DNA of 64,000 nucleotides, taken from the NCBI GenBank assembly GCA_050084985.1, contig JBITNC010000001.1, positions 89,280,001 to 89,344,000 on the forward strand. Reading direction: 5' to 3'. The first letter of the stretch is position 1. Each line of letters begins with the position of its first letter. The notes below the pieces were generated by a model. That model saw only the letters and a list, made by a program, of their open reading frames with translations. It did not search any database and was not told the origin of the DNA. Made by a program: the position numbers and the translations under genes. This DNA is from Nageia nagi (Eukaryota; Pinophyta). Of the stretch, positions 11,317 to 22,132 are shown in pieces.

Positions 11317-13020
11317 ATGGAAGAATTCTTTTTACCCAAACACATTCTTGATGGTTTCAACTATGGAATTTGGAAACCTCAGATAAGAGTTGAATTACAA
11401 GTAAGAAAGTTATGGTAAATAGTGAATGAGAACCTTGTACCTCCTACAAATGAGAAGGCATTAGAAGCTTACAACATAAAGAATGAGTTGATAACCTCCA
11501 TGATTTACTGTGCAATTTTAGATGATGTGCTCCTGATGATATCCTCTTCAACCTTAGTAAAGGAAGCATAGGATAAGCTAAAGTAAATCTACTTCAGTTC
11601 AAATATTTCAAAAAGGTTTACCATTCTTCAAAATTTATTTCAATCTCATCAAAAGAAAGATGAAAATGTGGCTATCTACTTGAATAAAATCATTGACCTA
11701 AGGATCCAACTTGTTACTTATGGATGCAATTGGATCAATGATAAGTTCATGGTCTTCATCATTCTTCAAATCCTTTATTCAAAGTTTGGATAATTTGTAA
11801 CAATTATGAAAATAAAGCTTGATGATGAAGAAGAAGTCATCTCCTTTGAGAACCTATCTAGGCACCTATTGAAGCATGAGAAAACCCTTAACAATAAGGT
11901 GTTGATTTCTTCTTCTGAGAATAATAATGTTGCTTTTGATGCAACAAAAACTTCTTTCAAGAATAATTTCAACCATCAAAAGAAATCTTACCCTTCTTCC
12001 TACAAAAAGTTTGAGAAAAGAGGTAGTGGCTACAACAACAATAAGAATAACAAAAATAACAACCATAGCAACAAGAATAATGAAAACAACAATCACTTCA
12101 AGCAAAGAGATGGAAAAAGCAAAGTAAACACTCTTTATCCTAAAGAAAAGTATAAAGGCAATAGAAATGTAAAGAGCTACAAAGAAAAAAAAATACTCAT
12201 GTTGGTTTTGCTATAACTCTCTACTCCATGCCTCACTCTTTTTCATCTGAATGGATTGTTGACTCTAGTTACACTAATCACATATGCTTTGAAAAGAAAA
12301 AATTTAAAAAAATTTATAAGTATAATAAGGATGCGGTTATGATAGGTAATAACTCTACCCTTGAAATCCAAGGACTTGGGAGTGTGCTAATTCATGGAAA
12401 GGTTTTTGAAAATGTTCTCTATGTTCCTAAGTTAAGGATGAACCTTCTCTCTGTGATCCAAGTTGTTAAAAAAAGGTACTCTTTTGAGTTCAACTCTCAA
12501 TATTGGTGCATTAAGAAATGACTTACCACTTTGATTAAAGAATTAGTGAAAGATAACCTTTACATTATGGATCAAGTACCATCAAAGATATGTCTTACTT
12601 CTAATATGTGTTCTAAAGGTAATCTTTGGCATCATAGTTTAGGGCACCTTAACCACAAGAGTATTCAAGTCATAAAAGACCAAGAACTTATCAAAGGTTT
12701 ACCATCAATTTCTCTTTCAATTGGTTTATACGAGAAGTGCATTCTTGGCAAGATGCATAAACAAAAGTTTGAAAAAGATAAGGTAATAAGAACATCTCAA
12801 CCTCTTCAACTTATGCATTCAGATTTGATGGGTCCATTTTAGATTAATTCGCTTAAAGGAGCATCTTACATCTTAACCTTTATCAATGATTTTAGTAGGA
12901 TGACCTTTAGATATCTACTTGAGCACAAGGATCAAACTTTTGAGAGTTTTAAGATTTTTAAAGCCTTTGTTGAGAATCAAACTAACCTTAAAATAAGATG
13001 TTGAGATCAGATAATAGGGA
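11317..13020 (+). pseudogene. Copia gag, protease and partial integrase, broken (A1)
   Basis: The gag start is taken at 11317 (ATGGAAGAATTC), at the position also used in A5. The region MEEFFLPKHILDGFNYGIWK and the Leu-rich stretch to about 11880 match the UBN2/copia gag family; in-frame stops replace Trp codons. An Asn/Lys-rich tail at 12010-12110 sits where the CCHC knuckle would be; none is visible. After a frameshift near 12213, the protease frame (12228) has its active site as VDSSYTNH, so the Gly of DSG is Ser. GAG-pre-integrase begins near 12530 with LWHHSLGHLNHKS. The zinc-binding CxxC has lost its first Cys (LYEKCILGK). The first catalytic Asp (MHSDLMGPF) and the second (LRSDN, in another frame) are present. 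The sequence then breaks off before the catalytic Glu. Not functional. Confidence 0.88.
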
Positions 13021-13133
13021 ACCACTTACATCTTATGTTGTGAGATTGCTTTGTGAGTTTGTTAGATATAATTGTGAGCTTTCATGTGATCTTGGTAGTT
13101 TAGGATTGTTCTTGTTATAGTTCAATTCTTTCA
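13021..13133 (+). mobile_element. 3' LTR remnant of copy A1
   Basis: From CCACTTACATCTTATGTTGT to GTTCAATTCTTTCA this matches the last ~115 bp of the LTR at 7715-8205. It directly follows the integrase LRSDN motif, so one deletion removed the rest of pol and most of the 3' LTR. Confidence 0.88.
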
Positions 13134-15420
13134 AAAAATTAGCTCAAGATTAAACGTACTTTAATTTTTAATGATTTTTGGGTACGAGTTTATGATAATG
13201 ATAATCCACCCACTAAACGATGGATGTCAAATAGATTATGATTTGGAACATGAAAAATTGTAAGCTTATGCTTTAATTTTTGCTTCAATTAGTGAAGAAA
13301 TGAACCTCCACAATAGCTCAATAAATGATACTTAGAATGCATTAAAGAAACTAAAAATTATATGTCAATCCCATTTAGAATTGGAACTAATCCAATTACA
13401 GTTGAAGCTTTTCAACCTAGAGTTGAAAGACAATGATCCCATGGTCTTAATTTCAAAAATTAGAGCAATTATGAAAGATAACCAGGTCATTCCATTCATA
13501 TGTTCAATGGAAAAATGAAGATAAGGAGGTCTTTCAATAATAAATTGGTGATGATTAGCGAGACGGATGAGAATATGTTGAAGCTGCATGGGAGTTCTTC
13601 TAGATCAAGAAATTTTATGTACCTTACTCATAAAAAAAAAGGTACTCTCATTTAGTTTCTTTTGGCATGCAATAAATGGGCATCTCAATTTTGATGATCT
13701 TCGTTTATTGAAAAATAAAGGTGTATTGAGATTATCCACCATTCCTAGGAACATAGAACCTTATGAAGCATGTATCATAGAAAAGCATAATAAACACCCT
13801 TTTATTGATTCAAAATTTAGAGCATGTAAAAAACTAGAACTCGTATACTCTTATTTGTGTGGACCATTACCAAGCTCCTACTACTGGAAATAAATAAATC
13901 ATGACTCTCAATGATAATTATACTAAGATGTGTTGGGTGTATTTGTTAAAAAATAAGTTTGAATATTTTAAAAAGTTCAAACAATTTCATGTTATGATTG
14001 AGAAAGAAGCGTATAATCATATTGGCACACTTCATTCTAATAATGGGGTGAATACACATCAAATGAATTCAAAAACTATCTTAGTCATCATGGGATCAAA
14101 AATATAACAATTGTTCCTTACAATCTGCATGAGAGGATGAATAAAAGTTTGTTAATATGACTTAAGCAATGTTAGTTTTCAAAAATGTGAAAATAATGTT
14201 TTAGGGTGATGTAGTTTAGTGTGCAGTATATGTCAGAAACATATCTTTATCTTATACTCTTGACAACAAGACTCCATATGAAATGTGGTTTGGTCGTACT
14301 CCTTCAATAAGGTATCTTAGGCTTTTTGGTTCCACTTGTTATGCCTTAATCCTTAAGGAATAAAGAAACAAACTTGGTACTAGGAATCGAAAATGTATTT
14401 TCTTAGGGTACTCAAATACTACCAAGGGCTATAAACATTATGATGAGGTAAATAAGAAGTTACTCTTTGCAAAGGATTTCATTTTTTTAATGTTCCAAGA
14501 GTGACACGATTATAGAGCAGCAACTTGATCACCTTGATAAGTTTACCCATGGAAAGCATTTCTTTGAAACAAATTATGAGATTCTAAATCTTGAGGGTGG
14601 ATCCCTACATTAGATCAATCTTTGGATTCTACATCACTTATGTTAGTTCATAAAGAACATGGAGCAGTAGAGGATTCAAATTCAAGTGATGATGATGATG
14701 ATATAGATTATTCACTTGATTGTGAATTGAATCTTTATGTTGATTATGAGATAACTTTATTTAAAGAAGCATTTTCTCATGATGTTTGGAAAGATGCTAT
14801 GGAGTATGATGCTCTCATTAAAATGGAATTTGGAAGTTGATGGAACCAAACCTATTGGATGCAAGTGGGTCTACAAAAATAAGTATAGATCAAAGGCTCA
14901 CTTGAGAAACACAAAGGGAGATTTGTAGCTAAGTGTTTTACACAAAAAGAAGGTATTGACTATAATGAGACTTTGTTCCTCCAGCAAAGTGGGCTACTAT
15001 TTGTTCTTTGTTGGCAATGTCAACTCAATATGGATGGAAGTTCATAAAATGGATGTGAAGATTACTTTCTTAAATGGTGATTTGATAGAGAATGTGTACA
15101 TGAAACAACCAGAAGCATTTGCAGTAAAGGGTCAAGAACATAAAGTTTGCAAGCTCATTTAAAGTCCTTGTATGGCCTAAAATTAACTCCTCACACTTGG
15201 TACAAAAAGCTTACTAAGCATCTCTTGAAGATTAACTTAGAACATTTTAATCAAGGTTGGCAAAATTATTGTATATCTTATGCTGAATGTAGTGGTAACA
15301 ATAAAAGTTCCATTGCACCCATGAAATAATATTTGAAGAAATGTTTTGAAATAATAGATATGAAACATCTTAATTACTACTTGGGTGTTGAAATGACATA
15401 AAGTTCAAGGTACATTCTTA
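13134..15420 (+). pseudogene. Relic of a second Ty1/copia lineage (gag to RT)
   Basis: Fragments in several plus frames follow copia order. GAG-pre-integrase has WHAINGHLNFDDLRLLKNKG at about 13657-13716 and a CxxC-like CIIEKHNKHPF. Integrase core has YSYLCGPLP and LHSNNGV in place of HSDLCGP and SDNGGE. The integrase C-terminus has NKTPYEMWFGRTPSIRYLR near 14260. RT has FSHDVWKDAMEYDALIK at 14770-14820, FLNGDLIENVYMKQPEAF at 15067-15120 and LKSLYGLKLTPHTWY at 15155. A later RT piece, KHLNYYLGVEM, at 15365 is joined by an internal deletion. The sequence differs from family A, so it is a separate element, heavily frameshifted. No LTR was identified for it. Confidence 0.82.
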
Positions 15421-16142
15421 TTTCAAATAAAGTACATTAGAGAAGAAAGAAATTATATTAATGTTCATGGATGACCAAAAGAAATCAATGGGACTAAAGG
15501 TCATACAAGTCGAGAGCAGCATGAAGGACTCAATGGCCTTAACTCAAAACAAATTATTAAAAGTCTAAGAACAATTTAGGGCTAATCCCTAAAAAGAAAT
15601 AAATAGTTGAATAGAAAACATAGAAAGCAAACATGGTTAGAGGGGAGGTCTCTCATGATCTATCCAATTGTACACTCTTGGGTAGATTTATGTTTGCATT
15701 AGTACTATTGTAGCTAAAAAAGGTCATAATTCGTTGTGATTTCAAAGAACTAAGATCAGTATGCACCCTCTATCTAATACATCGAGTAGGCTAAGGAGAT
15801 TCCTCAATCCTCCTCCTATGAACTCCCTCTCCTATGGTAATTGAAAATAAAGAGGTAATCAAATGATCACTTACCAAATGCTAGAAGTTGAATAATAGAC
15901 ATTTCTTGAGAAGGAAAGTCTCTTTGAGATAGAGTACCAAACAACGATGGTTTAAGAATTGAAAGAATTTCGAGATCAAGCTATAGATATCTCAAAAAAG
16001 ATGATGATATCATCCCCAAATCTCATAATAGATCGAATAGCAAAAGATGAAATGATCCTTTATCTCAAAATCTAACAAGCACAACCGATAAACTCAAAGC
16101 TCTTGTGAAAAATGGTGATCAATATTGATCCAAAGCTAATGT
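15421..16142. other. No gene recognised
   Basis: This stretch lies between the copia relic and the left LTR of copy A2. I could not identify a domain, LTR or array. The repeated text CTCAAA/TCTCATAATAGATCGA is not organised. Probably decayed transposon or spacer. Confidence 0.4.
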
Positions 16143-16640
16143 TAGGAGAATTGAAGTATAAACTAAATAATTTTATATTTTCAAGATCATCTAAAATCTC
16201 ACAAATCACATCTAACAAACTCACAAAATAATCTCATAAAGATAACTCAAGATATAAGTGGTTACTCCAACTAGGAGTACATCCACTAATTAGATCTTAC
16301 TTTAATTATAATATGAACTCTTATAATATTTCTAAACTCAACTCCTAAACTCTATCCTCTAGTATAACTTTACTCCACAAATTGGTGTGTGATCATGAAG
16401 AGAGAGCCTTCTATTTATAGGCCAAAATCCCTTTTTGGATCACCTTTTTACCCAATTTTCAAAGGCATGACATACACTCCCTTTTACCTAAGGGGCATGC
16501 TCATGACATGGAGTGTAAAATAAGTTACATTATCATATTCACTTAAATACTAAGATATCAAATGATACCCTTAAGTATTATTAAATTTACATAGAATATT
16601 ATTACAAAACCTTTACAATAATGCATTATACATTTCAACA
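16143..16640 (-). mobile_element. 3' LTR of copy A2
   Basis: This is a 498-bp minus-strand family A LTR. Its plus-strand text runs from TAGGAGAATTGAAGTATAAA to CATTATACATTTCAACA. On the minus strand it is preceded by the polypurine tract: plus CTCTCCCTTAAT at 16641 is ATTAAGGGAGAG in sense. That makes it the 3' LTR. Confidence 0.9.
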
Positions 16641-18428
16641 CTCTCCCTTAATGCAATATTGGGATAGAGTGAATAAGAGAGAAGAAAGAGAAAAAGTAAG
16701 AGAATTCTCCTTCAAACATATACAATGGAGATGAGAACTTTTTACATATTTATGAAGTAAGAAAGATCTAGTTTTAGACTCACTACTTTACCGAATATAA
16801 TCATTAACCATAATCAGTTATAATGTACATGAAGTAATCATTCAACTGGAAGTAATGAAGAGTCTCCAAGAGCTTGCACACCCGAAGTGAGTAACCTACA
16901 TTCTCAAAGGAACCTATAAGTCATAAGTAGCTCATACAACAAGATCAATTAGATGCAATATATTCATATCAACAAGGATAGATAAATCAAATAAATTCCA
17001 TCATTAACTGATGAGTGGCAAACTATAAGTTATCATGAAGATGCCATGCCAAAACTCATAGTCACCTACTGTATACAAAAATATGTTGATTATCATAATA
17101 AGTAGAGTAGAATAGATTGCACATACAAGTTTTTCATATATGGATAACTAAACAGTACCAAAATACATATAAGAGTTCATCATACATGGATAATTGAACA
17201 ATGCTAGATTGGTCAATCTTTTGCTCTAAAAATTCATACTACAAGTTCCTCATGCAAAGCAAACTTACCATGAAAGTGTATAACAAAATCAACACTATAC
17301 AACATAAAATCCTTTTGAGATTGAAGTTGTCATCATAAACATAAATTCAATACAAGAATTCAAACTTCAATCCCCTTTGAGGGCAACTTCACCAACCCAA
17401 TACCATCCTTAAGCTTACAGAATTGAGCTTCTAGGAGGGGCTTGGTGAACAAATTAGCAGAGTTCAAGGTGAATGGATAATACTATAGGTGTATGATGCC
17501 ATCAAAAACCTTCTCTTTGATAAAATATGCTTGGATTTTTATATGTTTTATTCTCTAATAGAATACAAGATTTTTAGCCAAAGAGATCATCGATTGATTA
17601 TCTAAAGAGATCAAAGATGAGTCATCTTGCTCATACCCAATTTCTTTTAGAAGAGGCCTTAGCCAAATGGCTTCTTGGGCTGCAACAAATATGGCATGGC
17701 ATTCAACTTTTATGGTGGAAAGAGAAATAGTAGGTTGCTTCTTGAAAGCTTAAGAGATAACACCTGAACCAATGCTAAACACATATGCAGATGTTGATTT
17801 TCTATTATCTCTATCTCCCTCATAGTCATAATCTAATAATTTAGAGAGAACAAATAAGAGCAACTTAAAATATTTGAGAGCAATATCCTTCATCCTTGAA
17901 CATACCTCAAGATTTGCTTAACAAGATTGAGGTGCTCAATATATGGTTTCTGCATAAATCGTGCCATTAGATTCATTATAAAGGTAATATCTAGCCTGAA
18001 AATAGTCAAATACAAAAGACTACCAATTAATTACTGTAAGTTGTAGCATCAGCCAACTGAGAGTTGGAGCTCAAAGAAATAGTGATTCCAGAAGAGACTG
18101 GGATCGTAGCATATCTACATTTCTTCATTTCAAACTTTTGTAAGATATTTGATATATACTTAGATTGATTAAGATAAGTACAATCCTTATATTGATACAC
18201 TTGCATTCTAAAATAGTAGTGCAAAAGATCAAGATCAATCATTTCAAAAGTTACTTTGAGTTTCAATATGCACTCTTGAATGATTTTATCATTCTCCTTA
18301 GTAATCAAAAATCATCCACATAAAAGAGAATCAAGACCACATCTTTTTCTTGAGTGAGCACATATAAATCGGAGTTTGAAAAGTACTTGGAAAAACCAAT
18401 ATCTGCAAAGTATCTTAAAATCTTCTTG
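16641..18428 (-). pseudogene. RT and RNase H of copy A2, broken
   Basis: In minus-strand sense, RT starts near 18428 with fragments of FSKYF and DLYVL. The catalytic YVDD is at 18311-18322, and one base is lost just after it. The longest open piece (18308-18027) includes IIQECILKLKVTFEMIDLDL and NILQKFEMKKCRYATIPVSS, matching RT of A5 at 61480-61735. RNase H follows, ending near 17420-17500 with the NLFTKPL motif typical of the copia pol C-terminus. About 0.75 kb of 3' untranslated sequence leads to the LTR. Many stops; not functional. Confidence 0.82.
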
Positions 18429-18700
18429 AAAACTTAGATCTAAGGTAGATTTGCTTAAGCTTATCTCAAGCTTCTTTTGTTGAGGTTGAAGAGAAAATCA
18501 TCAAGAGCACAACATCTGAAACTGCATGGAAGATCATGGAGATTGCCAACTCATTCTTCGTGTTGTAGGCCTCTAATGCCTTCTTATCTATAGGAGCAAC
18601 ATGGTTTTCATTCACTATTTGTCAAAGCTTTTTTACCTGTAATTTAGCTCTCATTCAAAGTTATCAAATTTTTAAGTTAGAACCATTGAGAATGTGTTTG
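18429..18700 (-). pseudogene. gag N-terminal fragment of copy A2
   Basis: The minus-strand text matches the first ~90 codons of A1 and A5 gag. It includes the region coding for NENxVxxxxxKALEAYNxKN and the SSTxxKEAWDKL-like part. It stops abruptly near 18428, where RT text begins, so a deletion of about 2.5-3 kb joins gag to RT. Confidence 0.75.
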
Positions 18701-19610
18701 GGTAAAAAGGTGTCTCTCATTTACTACACAAGAATGTGAATAAATAATAAGTATATGATTCAATAAATAACATTATATGTTAATTTTTAACCAAGTAATA
18801 CATGTTTCATTTAATTAATTAAGACATGCTTAATTTGATTCACTAGTGCAAATATTTTATAACTCAAATAAAAAACTATGTACCCAAATACATTTCTCAT
18901 CTCAAGAACCATAGATGTAGAGTGACATTGTTGAAGCTTATTTTCTTATCTAAATTAGGCCTTCACCTATATGCTTGCATAAGAGATCCCAAGTACTACT
19001 AATCATAAACCAGTTCACCTTGGTCAGTATTATACTTTCAGAAGGAGTACCTACTATTTTTTAAAGTTATGATATATATTAGATTGACCAAATTATTAAT
19101 CTTGATTAGGTTTCAAGTTATCCTCCTAGGTTATCAGGATAATCTTTGAATAGACGTGCGAACATATGGTATCACTACACACATGCCTATCCACCTATTG
19201 GAGTTATGTCCAAATCAATAGAGGACTTAGGGGCAATTGAGAAGTACGAACTTTTCACCATTTAGATTATCGAACTTATAGGCTTCAATCTACTTATCTT
19301 CACCTCATGGCTCTTTAAACAAGTCATGTTGCAGAATGTACATACAGATGTGTTCATTTTAGGAGGTTGCTCATTTCAATATTTCCATTTTTGTTTGCAT
19401 AAATAAATAAAGCAAAATGCAAAACATGAAAAAAAGAGCATAAGTAAAACATCATCCATTCAAAATTTGAAACCTAAGTGTCCAATAGGTTTTGTTTACC
19501 AACCTCTAAAGGACATATTTTATATTATTCTTAATTTTTGTACAAATCCATTCTATCATAAGGAAGTAATTGCATCATAACTTAAGAATTTAAGTAATAA
19601 GCATACATCA

Positions 19611-19897
19611 TTGACTTAAAAAATCTTAAGTCCTAAGCATATACCATTAACTTAAAAAAACTAAATCCTAAGCATGCATCATTAACTTAAAAAATTAAAT
19701 CCTAAGCATATACCATTAACTTAAAAAATTTAAGTCCTAAGCATGCATTATTAACTTAATAAATTTAAGTCTTAAGCATGCATCGTTAACTTAAAAAATT
19801 TAAATCCTAAGCATGCATCATTAACTTAAAAAATTTAAATCCTAACTATGCATTATTAACTTAAAAAATTTAAGTCTTAAGTATGCATCATTAACTT
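19611..19897 (-). repeat. 35-bp minisatellite in the A2 leader, about 8 copies
   Basis: The unit is about 35 bp: plus-strand TTAACTTAAAAAATTTAAAT followed by CCTAAGCATGCATCA. It is repeated head to tail about eight times with small changes, such as ATATACCA for ATGCATCA. The corresponding part of the A1 and A5 leaders (10180-10510 and 54880-55200) has related ATGCATGCTTA words but no clean array. Confidence 0.88.
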
Positions 19898-20499
19898 GAT
19901 TTATATTTATCTATTACTTCACAAAAGAAATACTTAATATGCATTAAGAAGCATGTATTATCATATTTGCATAAGTTAACAAAAATAGACATGCAATATT
20001 TTATCTAACATGCTATAGAAAAATTTGAAGTAAAAGAAATATAAATTCTCCCTCTTTTACTTTAAAAATGGATCTTTAAAAGATTGCATATTTTATCATA
20101 AAAAAAATGTCACTCTTGAAAAATTTTATCAAGGCAAAAATTTAGTTTAAAAAATTGTCTCCAAAAAAAGTAAAGAGTTTTTTTTTACAATTGTTATTTA
20201 AGGCATCATATCTTTTCAAAAAAAATTAAAAAAAAAAAAAACTTTTAACTATAGAGAGTTAAAGCTTTAAATTGCCTTAAAAAATCATGATGAGAATGAT
20301 AATATTCTCCTTTTTAACAAGTAAAATACTTATTATTATCCTTAAGACAAATTAATGAAGAGTACTGAAAAGAAAAACGTGTTCTCAAAAGTAATTGAAT
20401 CTATACAAGTCATCATGGATTTATATCAAAAAAGCAAGCAACCATATGAGAGAAAAATAAATACACTAACTTAATTACGTGCACATTAAAAGCTTTTTT

Positions 20500-21060
20500 T
20501 CTATAGTGTGTTGAGTTTTAAAAGGATAAGGCAAAAAACCAAAACAGCAATGAATGGAGAACAAGGCACGAGGGTTGCGCAGAGGAGGTTTCAAAAGGGA
20601 AAACCACTTAACAGAAGAACAGTGGAGGGGGGGCGACACCAGATGAGACCTGTGGAGTGGCGGGACATGAGAAAACAGAGGAAAAAAAAGCATTGGAGCC
20701 CCTCCGCGGGGTCGAGTGGCAGAATCGCCAACCTTAAGAGGCGAGTCGCGGTAAGGAAAAAGGAAAGAAAATCGCGAGGTAAGGTAAAAAAAAGCGAGGT
20801 CGCGGTTTGGAGTTCTTATTCCCATGGTCGTTATTAAATAGGTCGATTGAGTTTTGCAGAAAACGAATCATGACGGGACATAATCTGCGGGGAAGAGTGA
20901 GGTTTCTAGCTAGTCCACAAGGGCCTTGAGAGCCTAGCGCTCCTCCTTTCGCTAGGGCCATGCGAGCAACCAATGCGGAGACCAGGAAGCTAAGAGGAGG
21001 GTAGGAGCGAGTCCATGCTCGGGAGAAAGGAGGGTTAACAGCCCTTTTAAAAAAATATAT
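20500..21060. other. G+C-rich block inside the A2 leader
   Basis: This stretch includes CCCCTCCGCGGGGTCGAGTG, GGCGAGTCGCGG and CCTAGCGCTCCTCCTTTCGC, and is far richer in G+C than all around it. Overlapping frames of 109-123 codons exist on both strands, but none could be matched to a family. It occupies the same leader position as the C/T-rich blocks of A1 (8700-9660) and A5 (53370-54200), with no sequence alignment obvious by eye. It may be captured host or organellar DNA; its source is unknown. Confidence 0.5.
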
Positions 21061-21618
21061 ACAAAAAATGTAAAGGGCTATCTCATAACTACAGAAGAAA
21101 AACAAAAAAAACTTTGTAATTCTCCATTCCTTTTTTTTAATAAATAATTACATATATTTGCAATACTTAATAAATTGATAAAATTGTATCAATTTAATAA
21201 TAGTAAAAAAAAACTTTTACAATAAGTATTAATATAAGTATTAGTATGATCATATATTTTAGTGAATTTAGTAATACTTAATAAATTTATTAATTGTAAG
21301 TAAAAAATAAAATAATAGCAATTTTGTTAGCAATTATAGCAATATATATAGAGCAAAAAAAAAATGTAACTAACATAAAAAAAATTTAGAATAAACCACA
21401 ATTGCACTATATATATATAAAATTGCAAAAGTTGAACTAGTATATATGTTAATATAATTGCATAGCAATATAATGATTCACAAATTCTCAATGAGAAATT
21501 GCATCACATAAAAAAAGAAAAAAAATAGGAGGTTATACCTTGAAATAGTTTTACCTTCCAATGAAGACTTCCAAATTGAAGATGAGTCCAAACCAAGGAT
21601 GTGAAGAGGAGCTTCCAA

Positions 21619-21635
21619 GGAGCTCTAAAACCAAA
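21619..21635 (-). other. Primer-binding site of copy A2, mutated
   Basis: Plus AGCTCTAAAACCAAA reads TTTGGTTTTAGAGCT on the minus strand, directly after the LTR end. It is a degraded TTTGGTATCAGAGC. Together with the LTR position it fixes the element's orientation. Confidence 0.78.
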
Positions 21636-22132
21636 TGAAAGAATTGAAGTATAAACTAAACAACTTTATATTCCCAAAATCACATGAAATCTCACAAATC
21701 ACATCTAACAAACTCACAAAGCAATCTCACAAAGATAACTCAAGATATAAGTGGTTACTCCAACCAAAAGTACATCCACTAACTAGATCTCACTTCATTC
21801 ACAATATGAACTTTTACAATCTTTCTAAACTCAACTCCTAAACACTATCATTTAGCATAACTTTACTCCACAAATTGGTGTGTGATCATAAAAAGGGAGC
21901 CTTCTATTTATAAGCCAAAATCCCTCTTTGGATCACCTTTTTACCCAATGTTCAAAGTATGACATACACTCCTTTTACCCAAAGGGCATGCTCATGACAT
22001 GGAGTGTAGGACAAGTTACATTATCATATTCACTTAAATACTTAAGGTATCAAATGATACCCTTAAGTATTAGTGAATTTACATAGAATATTATTACAAA
22101 ACCTTTACAATAATGCATTATACATTCCAATA
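21636..22132 (-). mobile_element. 5' LTR of copy A2
   Basis: This is a 497-bp minus-strand family A LTR. Plus-strand text runs from TGAAAGAATTGAAGTATAAA to CATTCCAATA; the expected final CA has become TA. The conserved TATA region is present as TATTTATAAGCC. Confidence 0.88.

Larger units (their letters stand above)
7715..13133 (+). mobile_element. Copia family A, copy A1, 3' truncated
   Basis: The order is a full LTR (7715-8205), primer site, 3.1-kb leader, gag, protease, the start of integrase, then only the last ~115 bp of a 3' LTR (to 13133). RT and RNase H are missing. Flanks read GAAAA on the left and AAAAA on the right, so a 5-bp target duplication is possible but weak. Six further LTR copies of this family occur in the window at 16143, 21636, 41074, 42435, 44157 and 61906. 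Confidence 0.85.
18701..21620 (-). other. Leader of copy A2
   Basis: In minus-strand sense this is the untranslated leader between primer site and gag. The gag-proximal 0.8 kb (18701-19510) is homologous to the leaders of A1 and A5. A 35-bp minisatellite sits at 19611-19897. A block unusually rich in G+C lies at about 20500-21060 and is treated separately. The rest, 21060-21540, is very A+T-rich. No gene was recognised. Confidence 0.7.
16143..22132 (-). mobile_element. Copia family A, copy A2, internally deleted
   Basis: On the minus strand the order is 5' LTR (22132-21636), primer site, about 2.9 kb of leader, gag fragment, RT, RNase H, polypurine tract and 3' LTR (16640-16143). Most of gag, protease, integrase and the start of RT are deleted at about 18428. 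No matching 5-bp target duplication could be seen at the ends (AATGT against GGTGT), so one end may have been altered. The right end abuts the LINE at 22133. Confidence 0.85.

Noticed and set aside
19611-19897. Regular repeats that could suggest a CRISPR array
   Set aside because: Units are contiguous without spacers, A+T-rich, and lie in a plant retrotransposon leader.
20475-21105. Frames of 109-123 codons on both strands in the G+C-rich block
   Set aside because: High G+C lowers stop frequency. The frames overlap on opposite strands, are not conserved in other family A leaders and match no family I know.
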